From Arenimonas donghaensis DSM 18148 = HO3-R19 (GTDB lineage Bacteria; Pseudomonadota; Gammaproteobacteria; Xanthomonadales; Xanthomonadaceae): a stretch of 64,000 nucleotides of DNA. The notes beneath the pieces were generated by a model, which was given only the letters and a program-made list of their open reading frames with translations, searched no databases and was not told the DNA's origin. The translations under genes and the position numbers were made by a program. Below are positions 57,188-64,000 of the stretch, piece after piece; position 1 is the first letter of the stretch, and every line of letters starts with the position of its first letter. The DNA lies in NCBI RefSeq assembly GCF_000743535.1, contig NZ_AVCJ01000034.1, forward strand, positions 109,851 to 173,850, given 5' to 3'.

Positions 57188-57955
57188 TTGAGAATCATCA
57201 GCTTCAACGCCAACGGCATCCGCTCGGCCGCCAGCAAGGGTTTCTTCGACTGGCTGCCCGGCCAGGACGCCGACATCGTCTGCATCCAGGAAACCAAGGC
57301 CCAGGAGCACCAGCTCGGCGCCCCCGGGCTGCGCCCGGACGGCTACCACGCGCATTTTCGCGACGCGACCACCAAGAAGGGCTACAGCGGCGTCGGCATC
57401 TACAGCCGGCAGGCGCCCGACGAGGTGCTGACCGGGCTGGGCTGGCCGGATTTCGACGAGGAAGGCCGCTACATCGAGGCGCGTTTCGGCAACCTGAGCG
57501 TGGTGTCGCTGTATTTTCCCTCCGGTTCGTCCGGGGACGTGCGCCAGGACTACAAGTTCCGCTGCATGGACTGGATCACGCCGATCTTCGACCAGTGGCT
57601 GGCCAGCGGCCGCGACTACGTGATCTGCGGCGACTGGAACATCGTGCACACGCGCAGGGACATCCGGAACTGGACCTCGAACCAGAAGAACTCCGGCTGC
57701 CTGCCCGAAGAGCGCGCCTGGCTGGACCAGCTGTTCAAGGAACGCGGCTGGGTCGACAGCTACCGCCACCTGCGCCCGGAAGGCGAGGACTACACCTGGT
57801 GGAGCCAGCGCGGCGCCGCCCGCGCCAAGGACGTGGGCTGGCGCATCGACTACCAGGTGGTGACGCCCTCGCTGCGTGACCGCCTGCGCGGCTGCGCCAT
57901 CCACCCCGAGCCGAAGTTCAGCGACCACGCGCCCTTCGTGGTGGACTACGCGTGA
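57188..57955 (+). CDS. xth: Exodeoxyribonuclease III (ExoIII/XthA-family AP endonuclease)
   Basis: 255 residues, exonuclease-endonuclease-phosphatase fold. [13 protein letters not shown] and [10 protein letters not shown] carry the metal-binding Asn and Glu; [14 protein letters not shown] and [12 protein letters not shown] hold the catalytic Asp/Asn and His. It cuts abasic sites and removes 3' blocks. The start codon is TTG at 57188, the only one that gives the family N-terminus. The AmpG-like gene begins with a four-base overlap. Confidence 0.95.
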   Translation: MRIISFNANGIRSAASKGFFDWLPGQDADIVCIQETKAQEHQLGAPGLRPDGYHAHFRDATTKKGYSGVGIYSRQAPDEVLTGLGWPDFDEEGRYIEARFGNLSVVSLYFPSGSSGDVRQDYKFRCMDWITPIFDQWLASGRDYVICGDWNIVHTRRDIRNWTSNQKNSGCLPEERAWLDQLFKERGWVDSYRHLRPEGEDYTWWSQRGAARAKDVGWRIDYQVVTPSLRDRLRGCAIHPEPKFSDHAPFVVDYA

Positions 57956-59262
57956 GCGCCGGCTGGATCGACCGGATTGGCGCCGGCCTCAAGCCCTACG
58001 TCCAGCGCGAGCCGCTGGCGGCGCTGATGCTGGGGATTTCCTCCGGATTTCCCTACGCCATGATCGGCGCGACGCTGACCACGCGCCTGGCCCAGGACGG
58101 CATCGACAAGAAGGCGGTCACGGCGTTCTCGCTTGCTTTCCTGGTCTACAACTTCAAGTTCCTCTGGGCGCCGCTGGTGGATTCGGTGCGGCTGCCGCTG
58201 CTGGGGCGGCTGGGCCAGCGCGTGTCCTGGCTGGTGCTGGCGGGCACGCTGGCGATGGCGGCGATCGTCTGGCTGGCCTTGCTCGACCCGGCCGCCAACC
58301 TGGGACTGTTCGCACTGGCGGCCGTGGCGGTGGGCGCGGCCGGCGCCACCTACGACATCGTCATCGACGCCTACCGCATCGAAACGCTCAAGCCCGAACA
58401 GCTTGGCGTCGGCTCGGGCATGTCCCAGTACGGCTGGCGCATCGGCTCGGTCGCCGCCGGATCGCTGGCCCTGTTCGTGGCTGCCCGGCATGGCTGGGCG
58501 CTGGCGTACATGCTGTGCGCCGTGTTCGCGCTGCCGGCGATGCTGACCGGCCTGGTGATGGGTGAGCCGGCCCGGCACGTGGTCGTGTCCACGCATCGCG
58601 GCCTGCGGCAGGCCTGGGAAGCCACTGCCGGCCCGCTGCTGGAGTTCTTCCGCCGCCGGGGCGCCTTCCTGGTGCTGCTGTTCGTGCTGTTGCACAAGAT
58701 CGGCGACACCCTGGCCAACCTGACCCTGCGCCTGCTGCTCAACGACCTGGGCTTCTCCAACGACGAGATCGCCACCTACGACGTCGGTTTTGGCTTCGTG
58801 GCCATGCTCGCCGGCATCTTCCTGGGCGGCATGATGTACGCGGCGATCGGCATGAAGCGCTCGGTCCTGGTGGCGCTGGTGCTGATGGCCGTCTCCAACC
58901 TCAGCTTCGCCTGGCTGGCCTCGGTGGGCCACTCCAATGCGCTGCTCGCCTTCACCATCGGCTTCGAGAACCTGGCCAGCGGCATCGGCGGCGTGGTGGT
59001 GGTGGCCTACCTGTCGGCGCTGTGCAACCTGGCGTTCACCGCGACCCAGTTCGCGCTGCTGTCGGCGGCGGCGAGCGTGGTCGGGCGACTGGTCACCGGC
59101 ACCACGGCCGGCGGACTGATCGAATCGCTGGGCTACGTGCAGTTCTACCTGCTCACGACCCTCGTGGCCCTGCCCGGCGTGCTGCTTTACCTGTTCATGC
59201 TGCGCGCCGGCCTGATCGAACAATCGCTGGGCGATGCCGGCTATCGGGACAACAGCGGCTGA
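57952..59262 (+). CDS. AmpG-like muropeptide permease (MFS)
   Basis: 436 residues with about twelve membrane helices. The AmpG pattern is seen in GISSGFPYAMIGATLTTRL and YNFKFLWAPLVDSVRLP, plus DIVIDAYRIETL and the C-terminal half with FTIGFENLASGIGGVVVVAY. AmpG brings anhydro-muropeptides into the cytoplasm for recycling. GTG start at 57952, overlapping the exoA stop. AnmK, the next recycling enzyme, is encoded 360 bases further on the other strand. Confidence 0.88.
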   Translation: MSAGWIDRIGAGLKPYVQREPLAALMLGISSGFPYAMIGATLTTRLAQDGIDKKAVTAFSLAFLVYNFKFLWAPLVDSVRLPLLGRLGQRVSWLVLAGTLAMAAIVWLALLDPAANLGLFALAAVAVGAAGATYDIVIDAYRIETLKPEQLGVGSGMSQYGWRIGSVAAGSLALFVAARHGWALAYMLCAVFALPAMLTGLVMGEPARHVVVSTHRGLRQAWEATAGPLLEFFRRRGAFLVLLFVLLHKIGDTLANLTLRLLLNDLGFSNDEIATYDVGFGFVAMLAGIFLGGMMYAAIGMKRSVLVALVLMAVSNLSFAWLASVGHSNALLAFTIGFENLASGIGGVVVVAYLSALCNLAFTATQFALLSAAASVVGRLVTGTTAGGLIESLGYVQFYLLTTLVALPGVLLYLFMLRAGLIEQSLGDAGYRDNSG

Positions 59263-59325
59263 ACCCATGGTCTTGCCATCGCGGCCAGTGGCCGTATGCT
59301 GGGCGTCCCCCCGAGGATCGAGGCC

Positions 59326-59616
59326 ATGGCCGACTTCCTGTTGCGCGACATCGACGAGCGTGTAGCCGAGCGCATCAAGGAGATGGCGCGCCAGAAGGGC
59401 TGGCCCCTGAACGACGTCATCCTGCACCTGCTCAAGCAGGCGCTGGGGATCGTCGAGCCCGAGCCGGCACCGGAGCCAGGCGACATCGCCCGGCTCACCG
59501 GCTCCTGGAACGACGACGAAAGCCGGGCCTTCGCCGAGGCCATGGCGGCGCTCAACAACCTGCCCGACGACGCCCCGGCCTACATGCCGCCGCCCGGCAA
59601 GAAGTCCGGCGACTGA
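59326..59616 (+). CDS. Small protein with FitA-like ribbon-helix-helix start
   Basis: 96 residues. The first 42 (ADFLLRDIDERVAERIKEM ... DVILHLLKQALG) match the ribbon-helix-helix DNA-binding fold of FitA-type antitoxins. The rest is Pro/Glu-rich and acidic. No PIN-type toxin lies beside it, so it may be an orphan regulator. GAGG precedes the ATG at 59326. The gene converges on anmK. Confidence 0.6.
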   Translation: MADFLLRDIDERVAERIKEMARQKGWPLNDVILHLLKQALGIVEPEPAPEPGDIARLTGSWNDDESRAFAEAMAALNNLPDDAPAYMPPPGKKSGD

Positions 59617-59625
59617 AGCGCCGGC

Positions 59626-60756
59626 TCAGGCCGGGTGGATCGCGCCCAGCACGCGCGGCCCGCGCGCCCCGGTGACCGCCGGCAGGTTGCCCGGGCGTCC
59701 CGCCAGGGTTTCGCGCGCCAGCCAGGCAAATCCCGCCGCTTCCACGAAATCCGGGTCGATGCCGGCGCTGGCCGTGCTCGCCACCGTCACGTCCGGCAAG
59801 CGCACGGCCAGCCGTCGCATCAGTTCGGGGTTGTGCACGCCGCCTCCGCAGGCCAGCAAACGCCGGCAGCCGGGCATCTCGCGCCGCAGGGCCTGGGCGA
59901 CCGTGGCGGCGCTCAGTTCGCACAGGGTCGCCTGCACGTCGGCCGGCGATTGCCCGCCCAGCCGCGCCTGCAGCCATTGCAGCTGGAACTGGTCGCGCCC
60001 GGTGCTCTTGGGCGGCGGCAGGCTGAACCAGGGGTCGGCCAGCAGGGCCTCGAGCAAGCCAGCGTCGACGTGGCCCTGGGCGGCGAACGCGCCGTCGCGG
60101 TCGTAGGCCTGCTGGCGGTGCAGCAGGCACCAGGCGTCCATCAGGCCATTGGCGGGGCCGGTGTCGAAACCGCGCACCTCGCCCTCGCGTGGCATGAGGG
60201 TGAGGTTGGCGATGCCCCCGAGGTTGAGCACGGCGCGGTCCTCGTCGGGCGCCCGCAGCACCGCGGCGTGGAAGGCCGGCATCAGCGGCGCGCCCTGGCC
60301 GCCGGCGGCGACGTCGCGCCGCCGGAAGTCGGCCACCGTGGTGATGCCGGTGGCTTCTGCGATCACGCTGGCGTCGCCCAGCTGCTGGGTGAACGGGGCC
60401 GGGCCGCGCGGGTCGTGGCGCAGGGTCTGGCCGTGGGAGCCGATCGCGGTCACCTCGCTGGCCGGGACGCCAGCATCGGCCAGGGCCTGGCGCGCGGCGC
60501 CGGCGAAAGCCTGGCCCAGGCGCGTATCGAGCCGGCCGACCTCGTCGAGGCTGAGCCGGGCGTCGGCCTGCGACAGCCGCAGCACGTCGGCAAGCAGGTC
60601 CGCCGGCAGTGGATAGGTGCGGCCGAAGAGCACCTGCGGCCGGGCGTCGAAGCGCAGCAGCGCGGCGTCGATACCGTCGGCGCTGGTGCCCGAGATCAGG
60701 CCAAGAAAAAGCCCGCCGTCGGTGACGGCGGGCCCTGGGTTGTCGGTGTTCGTCAT
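59626..60756 (-). CDS. anmK: Anhydro-N-acetylmuramic acid kinase
   Basis: 376 residues, standard length. [19 protein letters not shown] at the start is the AnmK signature, with [10 protein letters not shown] and [18 protein letters not shown] binding substrate and [11 protein letters not shown] in the ATP fold. It phosphorylates anhydro-MurNAc while opening its ring, in peptidoglycan recycling. The M23 peptidase gene lies four bases upstream on the same strand, so the pair is probably an operon. Confidence 0.95.
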   Translation of the reverse strand: MTNTDNPGPAVTDGGLFLGLISGTSADGIDAALLRFDARPQVLFGRTYPLPADLLADVLRLSQADARLSLDEVGRLDTRLGQAFAGAARQALADAGVPASEVTAIGSHGQTLRHDPRGPAPFTQQLGDASVIAEATGITTVADFRRRDVAAGGQGAPLMPAFHAAVLRAPDEDRAVLNLGGIANLTLMPREGEVRGFDTGPANGLMDAWCLLHRQQAYDRDGAFAAQGHVDAGLLEALLADPWFSLPPPKSTGRDQFQLQWLQARLGGQSPADVQATLCELSAATVAQALRREMPGCRRLLACGGGVHNPELMRRLAVRLPDVTVASTASAGIDPDFVEAAGFAWLARETLAGRPGNLPAVTGARGPRVLGAIHPA

Positions 60757-60760
60757 GGTG

Positions 60761-62068
60761 TCAGCGCGAAGCCAGGCGGGTGCCCCCGACGCGCTTGAGC
60801 TGGGCCATCGCCGGCGCGGTGGCGGCACGGAAGGCGGCCAGTTGGGCGCCGGTCAGCGGATCGGGCTTGGGCATGGTGACCGTCAGCGGGTCGCGGTGGG
60901 CGCCGTTGACGCGGAATTCGTAGTGCAGGTGCGGACCGCTGGCCAGGCCGGTGGCACCGACATAACCGATGGTCGCGCCCTGCTGCACGCGCTGGCCGAC
61001 CTTGTACTTGCCCAGGCGCGACATGTGCGCGTACAGCGTGGTGTAGCCGCGGCCATGGTCGACGATGATGGTGCGGCCGTAGCCGCGCTGCCAGCCGGCG
61101 AACGCGATGCGACCGTCGCCCGCCGACATGATCGGCGTGCCGGTCACGGCGGCGTAGTCCACGCCCTTGTGCGCGCGCACGGTGCCCAGCACGGGGTGCT
61201 TGCGGCGCGGGTTGAAGCGCGAGCTGATGCGGGCGAACTCGATCGGCATGCGCATGAAGCCCTTCTTCAGCGGCCGGCCGGCGAGGTCGAAGTATTCGGC
61301 CTTGCCATTGCGCTCGTAGCGCAGGGCGGTGAATTCCTTGCCGCGGTTGTTGAAGCTGGCGGCCACCACGCCGCCGCTGCGCAGGCGCTCGCCGTCGCGC
61401 CAGATCTCTTCGTAGACCACCTGGAAGGTGTCGCCGACGCGCAGGTCCTGCGTGAAGTCGATGTCGTAGGAGAAGGCGTTGGCCATCTGGTTGATGACCG
61501 CCGGGCCCAGGCCGGCCTTGGCGCCGGCTGCGTAGAGCGAGCTGTCGATCTCGCCGCTGGCGATCATGACCCGGCGCTCGAGCGGGCGCTCGATGACCGT
61601 TTCCTTGAACTTGCCGTCGACCAGTACGATCTCGACGTTGGCGCCTTCGTCGCGCTCGAAGCGCAGGCCGCGCAGTTCGCCGTCCGGGCCGAGGTCGAAG
61701 CCGAGCTCGGCGCCGGCGCGGACCCGCGACAGGGCCTTGTTGGCGCTGGGCAGCTCCAGCACCTGCAGCATGGCGGTGGCCGGCAGGTCCAGGTCGGAGA
61801 ACACCTCCCCGAGGGTCTGGCCGCTTTCGATGGTGACCGACTGCCAGGCCGGGCCGGCCGCGACGGCGGCTGCCTCGGTGCCCTGCGCCTGCGGCGGCAG
61901 GGCCAGTCCGATCACCTGGCGGCCGTCGGCTTCTTCGGCCCCGCGCATGGCGGTGGCGAAACCGGGGATGATGGTGGCGACCAGCACGGCCACGAAAGCA
62001 AACAGGCTGGCGAGGACCCAATGGTCCCGGGTCCAGCGGCTGGGGGAAAACGCGTGGCGGTCTGGCAA
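60761..62068 (-). CDS. M23-family peptidoglycan endopeptidase (MepM-like)
   Basis: 435 residues. A membrane anchor at about 16-34 is followed by an OapA-like/LysM-like domain ([20 protein letters not shown]) and the peptidase M23 domain at the C-terminus: the zinc ligands are in HKGVDYAA (His and Asp) and [10 protein letters not shown] (second HxH). Such enzymes cut cross-links to allow wall growth. The promoter at 62101-62130 and operon with anmK link it to wall turnover. Confidence 0.9.
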   Translation of the reverse strand: MPDRHAFSPSRWTRDHWVLASLFAFVAVLVATIIPGFATAMRGAEEADGRQVIGLALPPQAQGTEAAAVAAGPAWQSVTIESGQTLGEVFSDLDLPATAMLQVLELPSANKALSRVRAGAELGFDLGPDGELRGLRFERDEGANVEIVLVDGKFKETVIERPLERRVMIASGEIDSSLYAAGAKAGLGPAVINQMANAFSYDIDFTQDLRVGDTFQVVYEEIWRDGERLRSGGVVAASFNNRGKEFTALRYERNGKAEYFDLAGRPLKKGFMRMPIEFARISSRFNPRRKHPVLGTVRAHKGVDYAAVTGTPIMSAGDGRIAFAGWQRGYGRTIIVDHGRGYTTLYAHMSRLGKYKVGQRVQQGATIGYVGATGLASGPHLHYEFRVNGAHRDPLTVTMPKPDPLTGAQLAAFRAATAPAMAQLKRVGGTRLASR

Positions 62069-62100
62069 GGGCTTTCCCCGGTGAGGCGCGATGACGGGCT

Positions 62101-62130
62101 ACGATAACCAGCAATAAATACCAGCGTCAA
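62101..62130 (-). promoter_or_regulatory. Candidate promoter of the M23 peptidase-anmK operon
   Basis: On the minus strand, TTGACG (62130-62125, five of six matches), an 18-base spacer and TATCGT (62106-62101). It lies 33 bases ahead of the start codon. The 164-base gap to tyrS also contains AT-rich sequence (62145-62190) that may hold the tyrS promoter, but no clear pair of boxes. Confidence 0.42.
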
Positions 62131-62232
62131 ACCCTTGTCTTGGCTGGATTTTTCCGCCTGCCCGCTTTAACTTTCCATTAACCTGCGTTTAACGGCGGCC
62201 CAGGGCCGACCCCTCCCGGAACACCTCAGACC

Positions 62233-63444
62233 ATGTCCGACATCGACCAAGCCCTTGAACTGATCGGCCGCGGCGCCGACGAAATCCTCAAACCCGACGA
62301 ACTCGCCGCGCGCCTGCGCCTGGGCCGCCCGCTGCGGGTGAAGGCCGGTTTCGACCCCACCGCGCCCGACCTGCACATCGGCCACACCGTGCTGCTCAAC
62401 AAGATGCGGCAGTTCCAGGACCTGGGCCACCGGGTGATTTTCCTGATCGGTGACTTCACCGGGATGATCGGCGACCCGACCGGCAAGAACGCCACCCGCA
62501 AGCCGCTCACGCCCGAAGACGTGGCCGCCAATGCGCGCACCTACGAAGACCAGGTGTTCAAGGTGCTCGACCGCGAGCGCACCGAGGTGCGCTTCAATTC
62601 CGAGTGGTTTGGCAAGATGAGCGCGGCCGACATGATCCGCCTGGCCGGCCAGCACACCGTGGCCCGCATGCTCGAGCGCGACGACTTCGCCAAGCGCTAC
62701 GCGGCGCAGCAGTCGATCGCCATCCACGAATTCCTGTATCCGCTGGTGCAGGGCTACGACTCGGTGGCGCTGGAGGCCGACGTCGAGCTCGGTGGTACCG
62801 ACCAGAAGTTCAACCTGCTGATGGGCCGGGGCCTGCAGGAACACTACGGCCAGAAGCCGCAGGTGGTGTTGACCATGCCGCTGCTCGAGGGGCTGGACGG
62901 GGTCAACAAGATGTCCAAGTCGCTGGGTAATTACATCGGCATCAACGAACCGGCCATCGACATCGTCACCAAGGCCATGAAGGTGGGCGACGAACTGATG
63001 TGGCGCTGGTACGAGCTGCTCAGCTTCGACGTCTCGCTGGCGGCGCTGGAGAAAATGAAGGCCGACGTCGCCTCGGGCGCGCTCAATCCGCGCGACGCGA
63101 AGCTGGGGCTGGCCCGGGAACTGGCCGCGCGTTTCCATGGCGCCGCCGCCGCCGAGCAGGCGGTGGCCGGTTGGCACGCGGTGGTGCGCGGCGAAGGCGA
63201 TACCTCGCTGCTGCCGCAGGCCGATGTCGCCGTGCCCGCCGAAGGCCTGCGCATCGCGGCGCTGCTGGTGGCGTCGGGCCTGGTGGCGTCGAACTCCGAA
63301 GGCAACCGCAAGCTCAAGGAACGTGCGGTGCGCATCGACGGCGAGGTGTTCGAGGATCCGCAGCGGGCGTTCACCGCCGGTTTCGAGGCGGTGTTGCAGG
63401 TTGGCAAGCGCAACTTTGCGCGGGTGCGCCTGGTCCAGGGCTGA
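62233..63444 (+). CDS. tyrS: Tyrosine--tRNA ligase
   Basis: 403 residues, the TyrRZ-type long bacterial form. The HIGH motif is [15 protein letters not shown] and KMSKS is [13 protein letters not shown]. The C-terminal 60 residues form an S4 RNA-binding domain ([22 protein letters not shown]). It charges tRNA-Tyr. Divergent from the M23 peptidase gene. Confidence 0.96.
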   Translation: MSDIDQALELIGRGADEILKPDELAARLRLGRPLRVKAGFDPTAPDLHIGHTVLLNKMRQFQDLGHRVIFLIGDFTGMIGDPTGKNATRKPLTPEDVAANARTYEDQVFKVLDRERTEVRFNSEWFGKMSAADMIRLAGQHTVARMLERDDFAKRYAAQQSIAIHEFLYPLVQGYDSVALEADVELGGTDQKFNLLMGRGLQEHYGQKPQVVLTMPLLEGLDGVNKMSKSLGNYIGINEPAIDIVTKAMKVGDELMWRWYELLSFDVSLAALEKMKADVASGALNPRDAKLGLARELAARFHGAAAAEQAVAGWHAVVRGEGDTSLLPQADVAVPAEGLRIAALLVASGLVASNSEGNRKLKERAVRIDGEVFEDPQRAFTAGFEAVLQVGKRNFARVRLVQG

Positions 63445-63471
63445 CGCACGCGCCGGAATCGGGAGGCCGCG

Positions 63472-63969
63472 ATGGAAGGGCTGTTCGAGAACTGGCAACT
63501 CCAGCTGCAGCTGGTCGGCACCATGGCGGTGGCGATGGCGCTCGGGGGCGCCATCGGTTACGAGCGCGAACTCAAGAACCGGCCGGCGGGCTTCCGCACG
63601 CACATGCTGGTGGCCGGCGCCGCGGCGTTGTTGGTCGGCCTGGTCGACTTGCTGGCGCACCGCTATTCGGCCGAGGTCTACAGCAACCTCGTGCGCATCG
63701 ACCCGATCCGCCTGATCGAAGCCATGGTCGCGGCCGTGGGTTTCCTGGGCGCCGGCACCATCTTCCGCAGCGGCAGTGAGTCGGTCATCACCGGCATCAC
63801 CACCGCCGCTTCCCTGCTGATGGTGGCCGTGGTCGGCATCGCCGTCGGCGTGCAGAGCTACGTCCTGGCGGTAGGCGCCACGGTCACGACACTGTCCGTC
63901 CTGTGGCTGCTGGGACAGCTGGAGAAGCGGTTTCCGAAGAAGTCGGATCGACCCTCTTCCCATTCCTGA
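63472..63969 (+). CDS. MgtC/SapB-family inner-membrane protein
   Basis: 165 residues. MgtC family pattern: ALGGAIGYERELKNRPAGFRTHMLV in the first helices, VEAMVAAVGFLGAGTIF-like segment (here LIEAMVAAVGFLGAGTIF) and SVITGITTAASLLMVAVVGIAVG. About four to five membrane helices, no C-terminal soluble domain, so it is the short form. MgtC inhibits the F1Fo ATP synthase in Salmonella; the short forms are of unknown role. It follows tyrS after 27 bases. Confidence 0.88.
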   Translation: MEGLFENWQLQLQLVGTMAVAMALGGAIGYERELKNRPAGFRTHMLVAGAAALLVGLVDLLAHRYSAEVYSNLVRIDPIRLIEAMVAAVGFLGAGTIFRSGSESVITGITTAASLLMVAVVGIAVGVQSYVLAVGATVTTLSVLWLLGQLEKRFPKKSDRPSSHS

Positions 63970-64000
63970 TTCATGCCGCTATAGTTCGCGGCCCTCGACG

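Noticed and set aside
63970..64000. TATAGT near the right edge as a promoter of an rRNA operon beyond the window
   Set aside because: Only a hexamer is visible and the downstream sequence is missing, so nothing can be supported.

Overview
The window is a dense, very GC-rich stretch of bacterial chromosome with short intergenic gaps, none over 300 bases. Gene content (tamA-tamB, tatABC, rdgC, ttcA, plsB, a DUF465 protein, DUF4124 protein, coaBC-dut-algC, SpeA-type arginine decarboxylase, glyoxylate-shunt genes, a SagB-like/cyclase peptide locus) points to a gammaproteobacterium of the Xanthomonadaceae/Lysobacteraceae. I infer the neighbourhood of Lysobacter, Luteimonas or Arenimonas from gene content alone. 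No rRNA, tRNA, CRISPR array, prophage or insertion sequence was seen.

Layout. 1-9634 (mostly minus strand): tamB start, tamA, glyS-glyQ, then a glutamine amidotransferase and a membrane protein on plus, an RDD protein, tatC-tatB-tatA and a SYLF-domain protein. 9757-15262: hemH with an overlapping hydrolase, a lipoprotein, a YgjP-like metalloprotease, rdgC, ttcA and a DUF465 protein. 15290-24869: plsB, a lipoprotein, pyrF with an e(P4)-type phosphatase lipoprotein, a large unknown TPR membrane protein and a Rep-type helicase. 24989-31475: arfB-acyltransferase, an MscS-type channel, and a LysR regulator divergent from aceB-aceA (glyoxylate shunt), with a clear operator between them. 31590-36922: a GGDEF protein with a cyclic-nucleotide-binding domain, then the most interesting locus. 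36919-50844: GFA protein, comM, ubiK, amtB-glnK, polyamine genes speE and speA around a membrane protease, a dehydrogenase, a SPOR protein, argS and an HD-domain protein. 50920-63969: radC, coaBC-dut-algC, a DUF4124 protein, pyrE, exoA, an AmpG-like permease, anmK, an M23 endopeptidase, tyrS and an MgtC-like protein.

The locus of most interest (32669-36922) has three parts. The first is a membrane protein with an N-terminal class III nucleotide-cyclase-like domain and C-terminal TPR-like repeats. The second is a 90-residue peptide whose N-terminal part resembles NHLP/Nif11-type RiPP leaders. The third is a SagB/McbC-like FMN dehydrogenase that keeps the Lys-Tyr motif of azoline oxidases. I recall matching NCBI protein families (putative modified peptide, putative peptide modification system cyclase, putative peptide maturation dehydrogenase) defined in silico from Xanthomonadaceae; I know of no experimental product. 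No YcaO cyclodehydratase, protease or exporter lies in the window, the peptide has no cysteine, and the cyclase domain has lost residues normally needed for ATP selection and catalysis. What the system makes is therefore open.

A second theme is palindromic repeats. Two REP-like families (three full copies with a GTAGGAGCGCC core; three full copies and one half copy with a GTGGGAGGGACTTC core) and one further long palindrome sit between genes. In two places they have become coding sequence: the end of the MscS protein and the end of TtcA.
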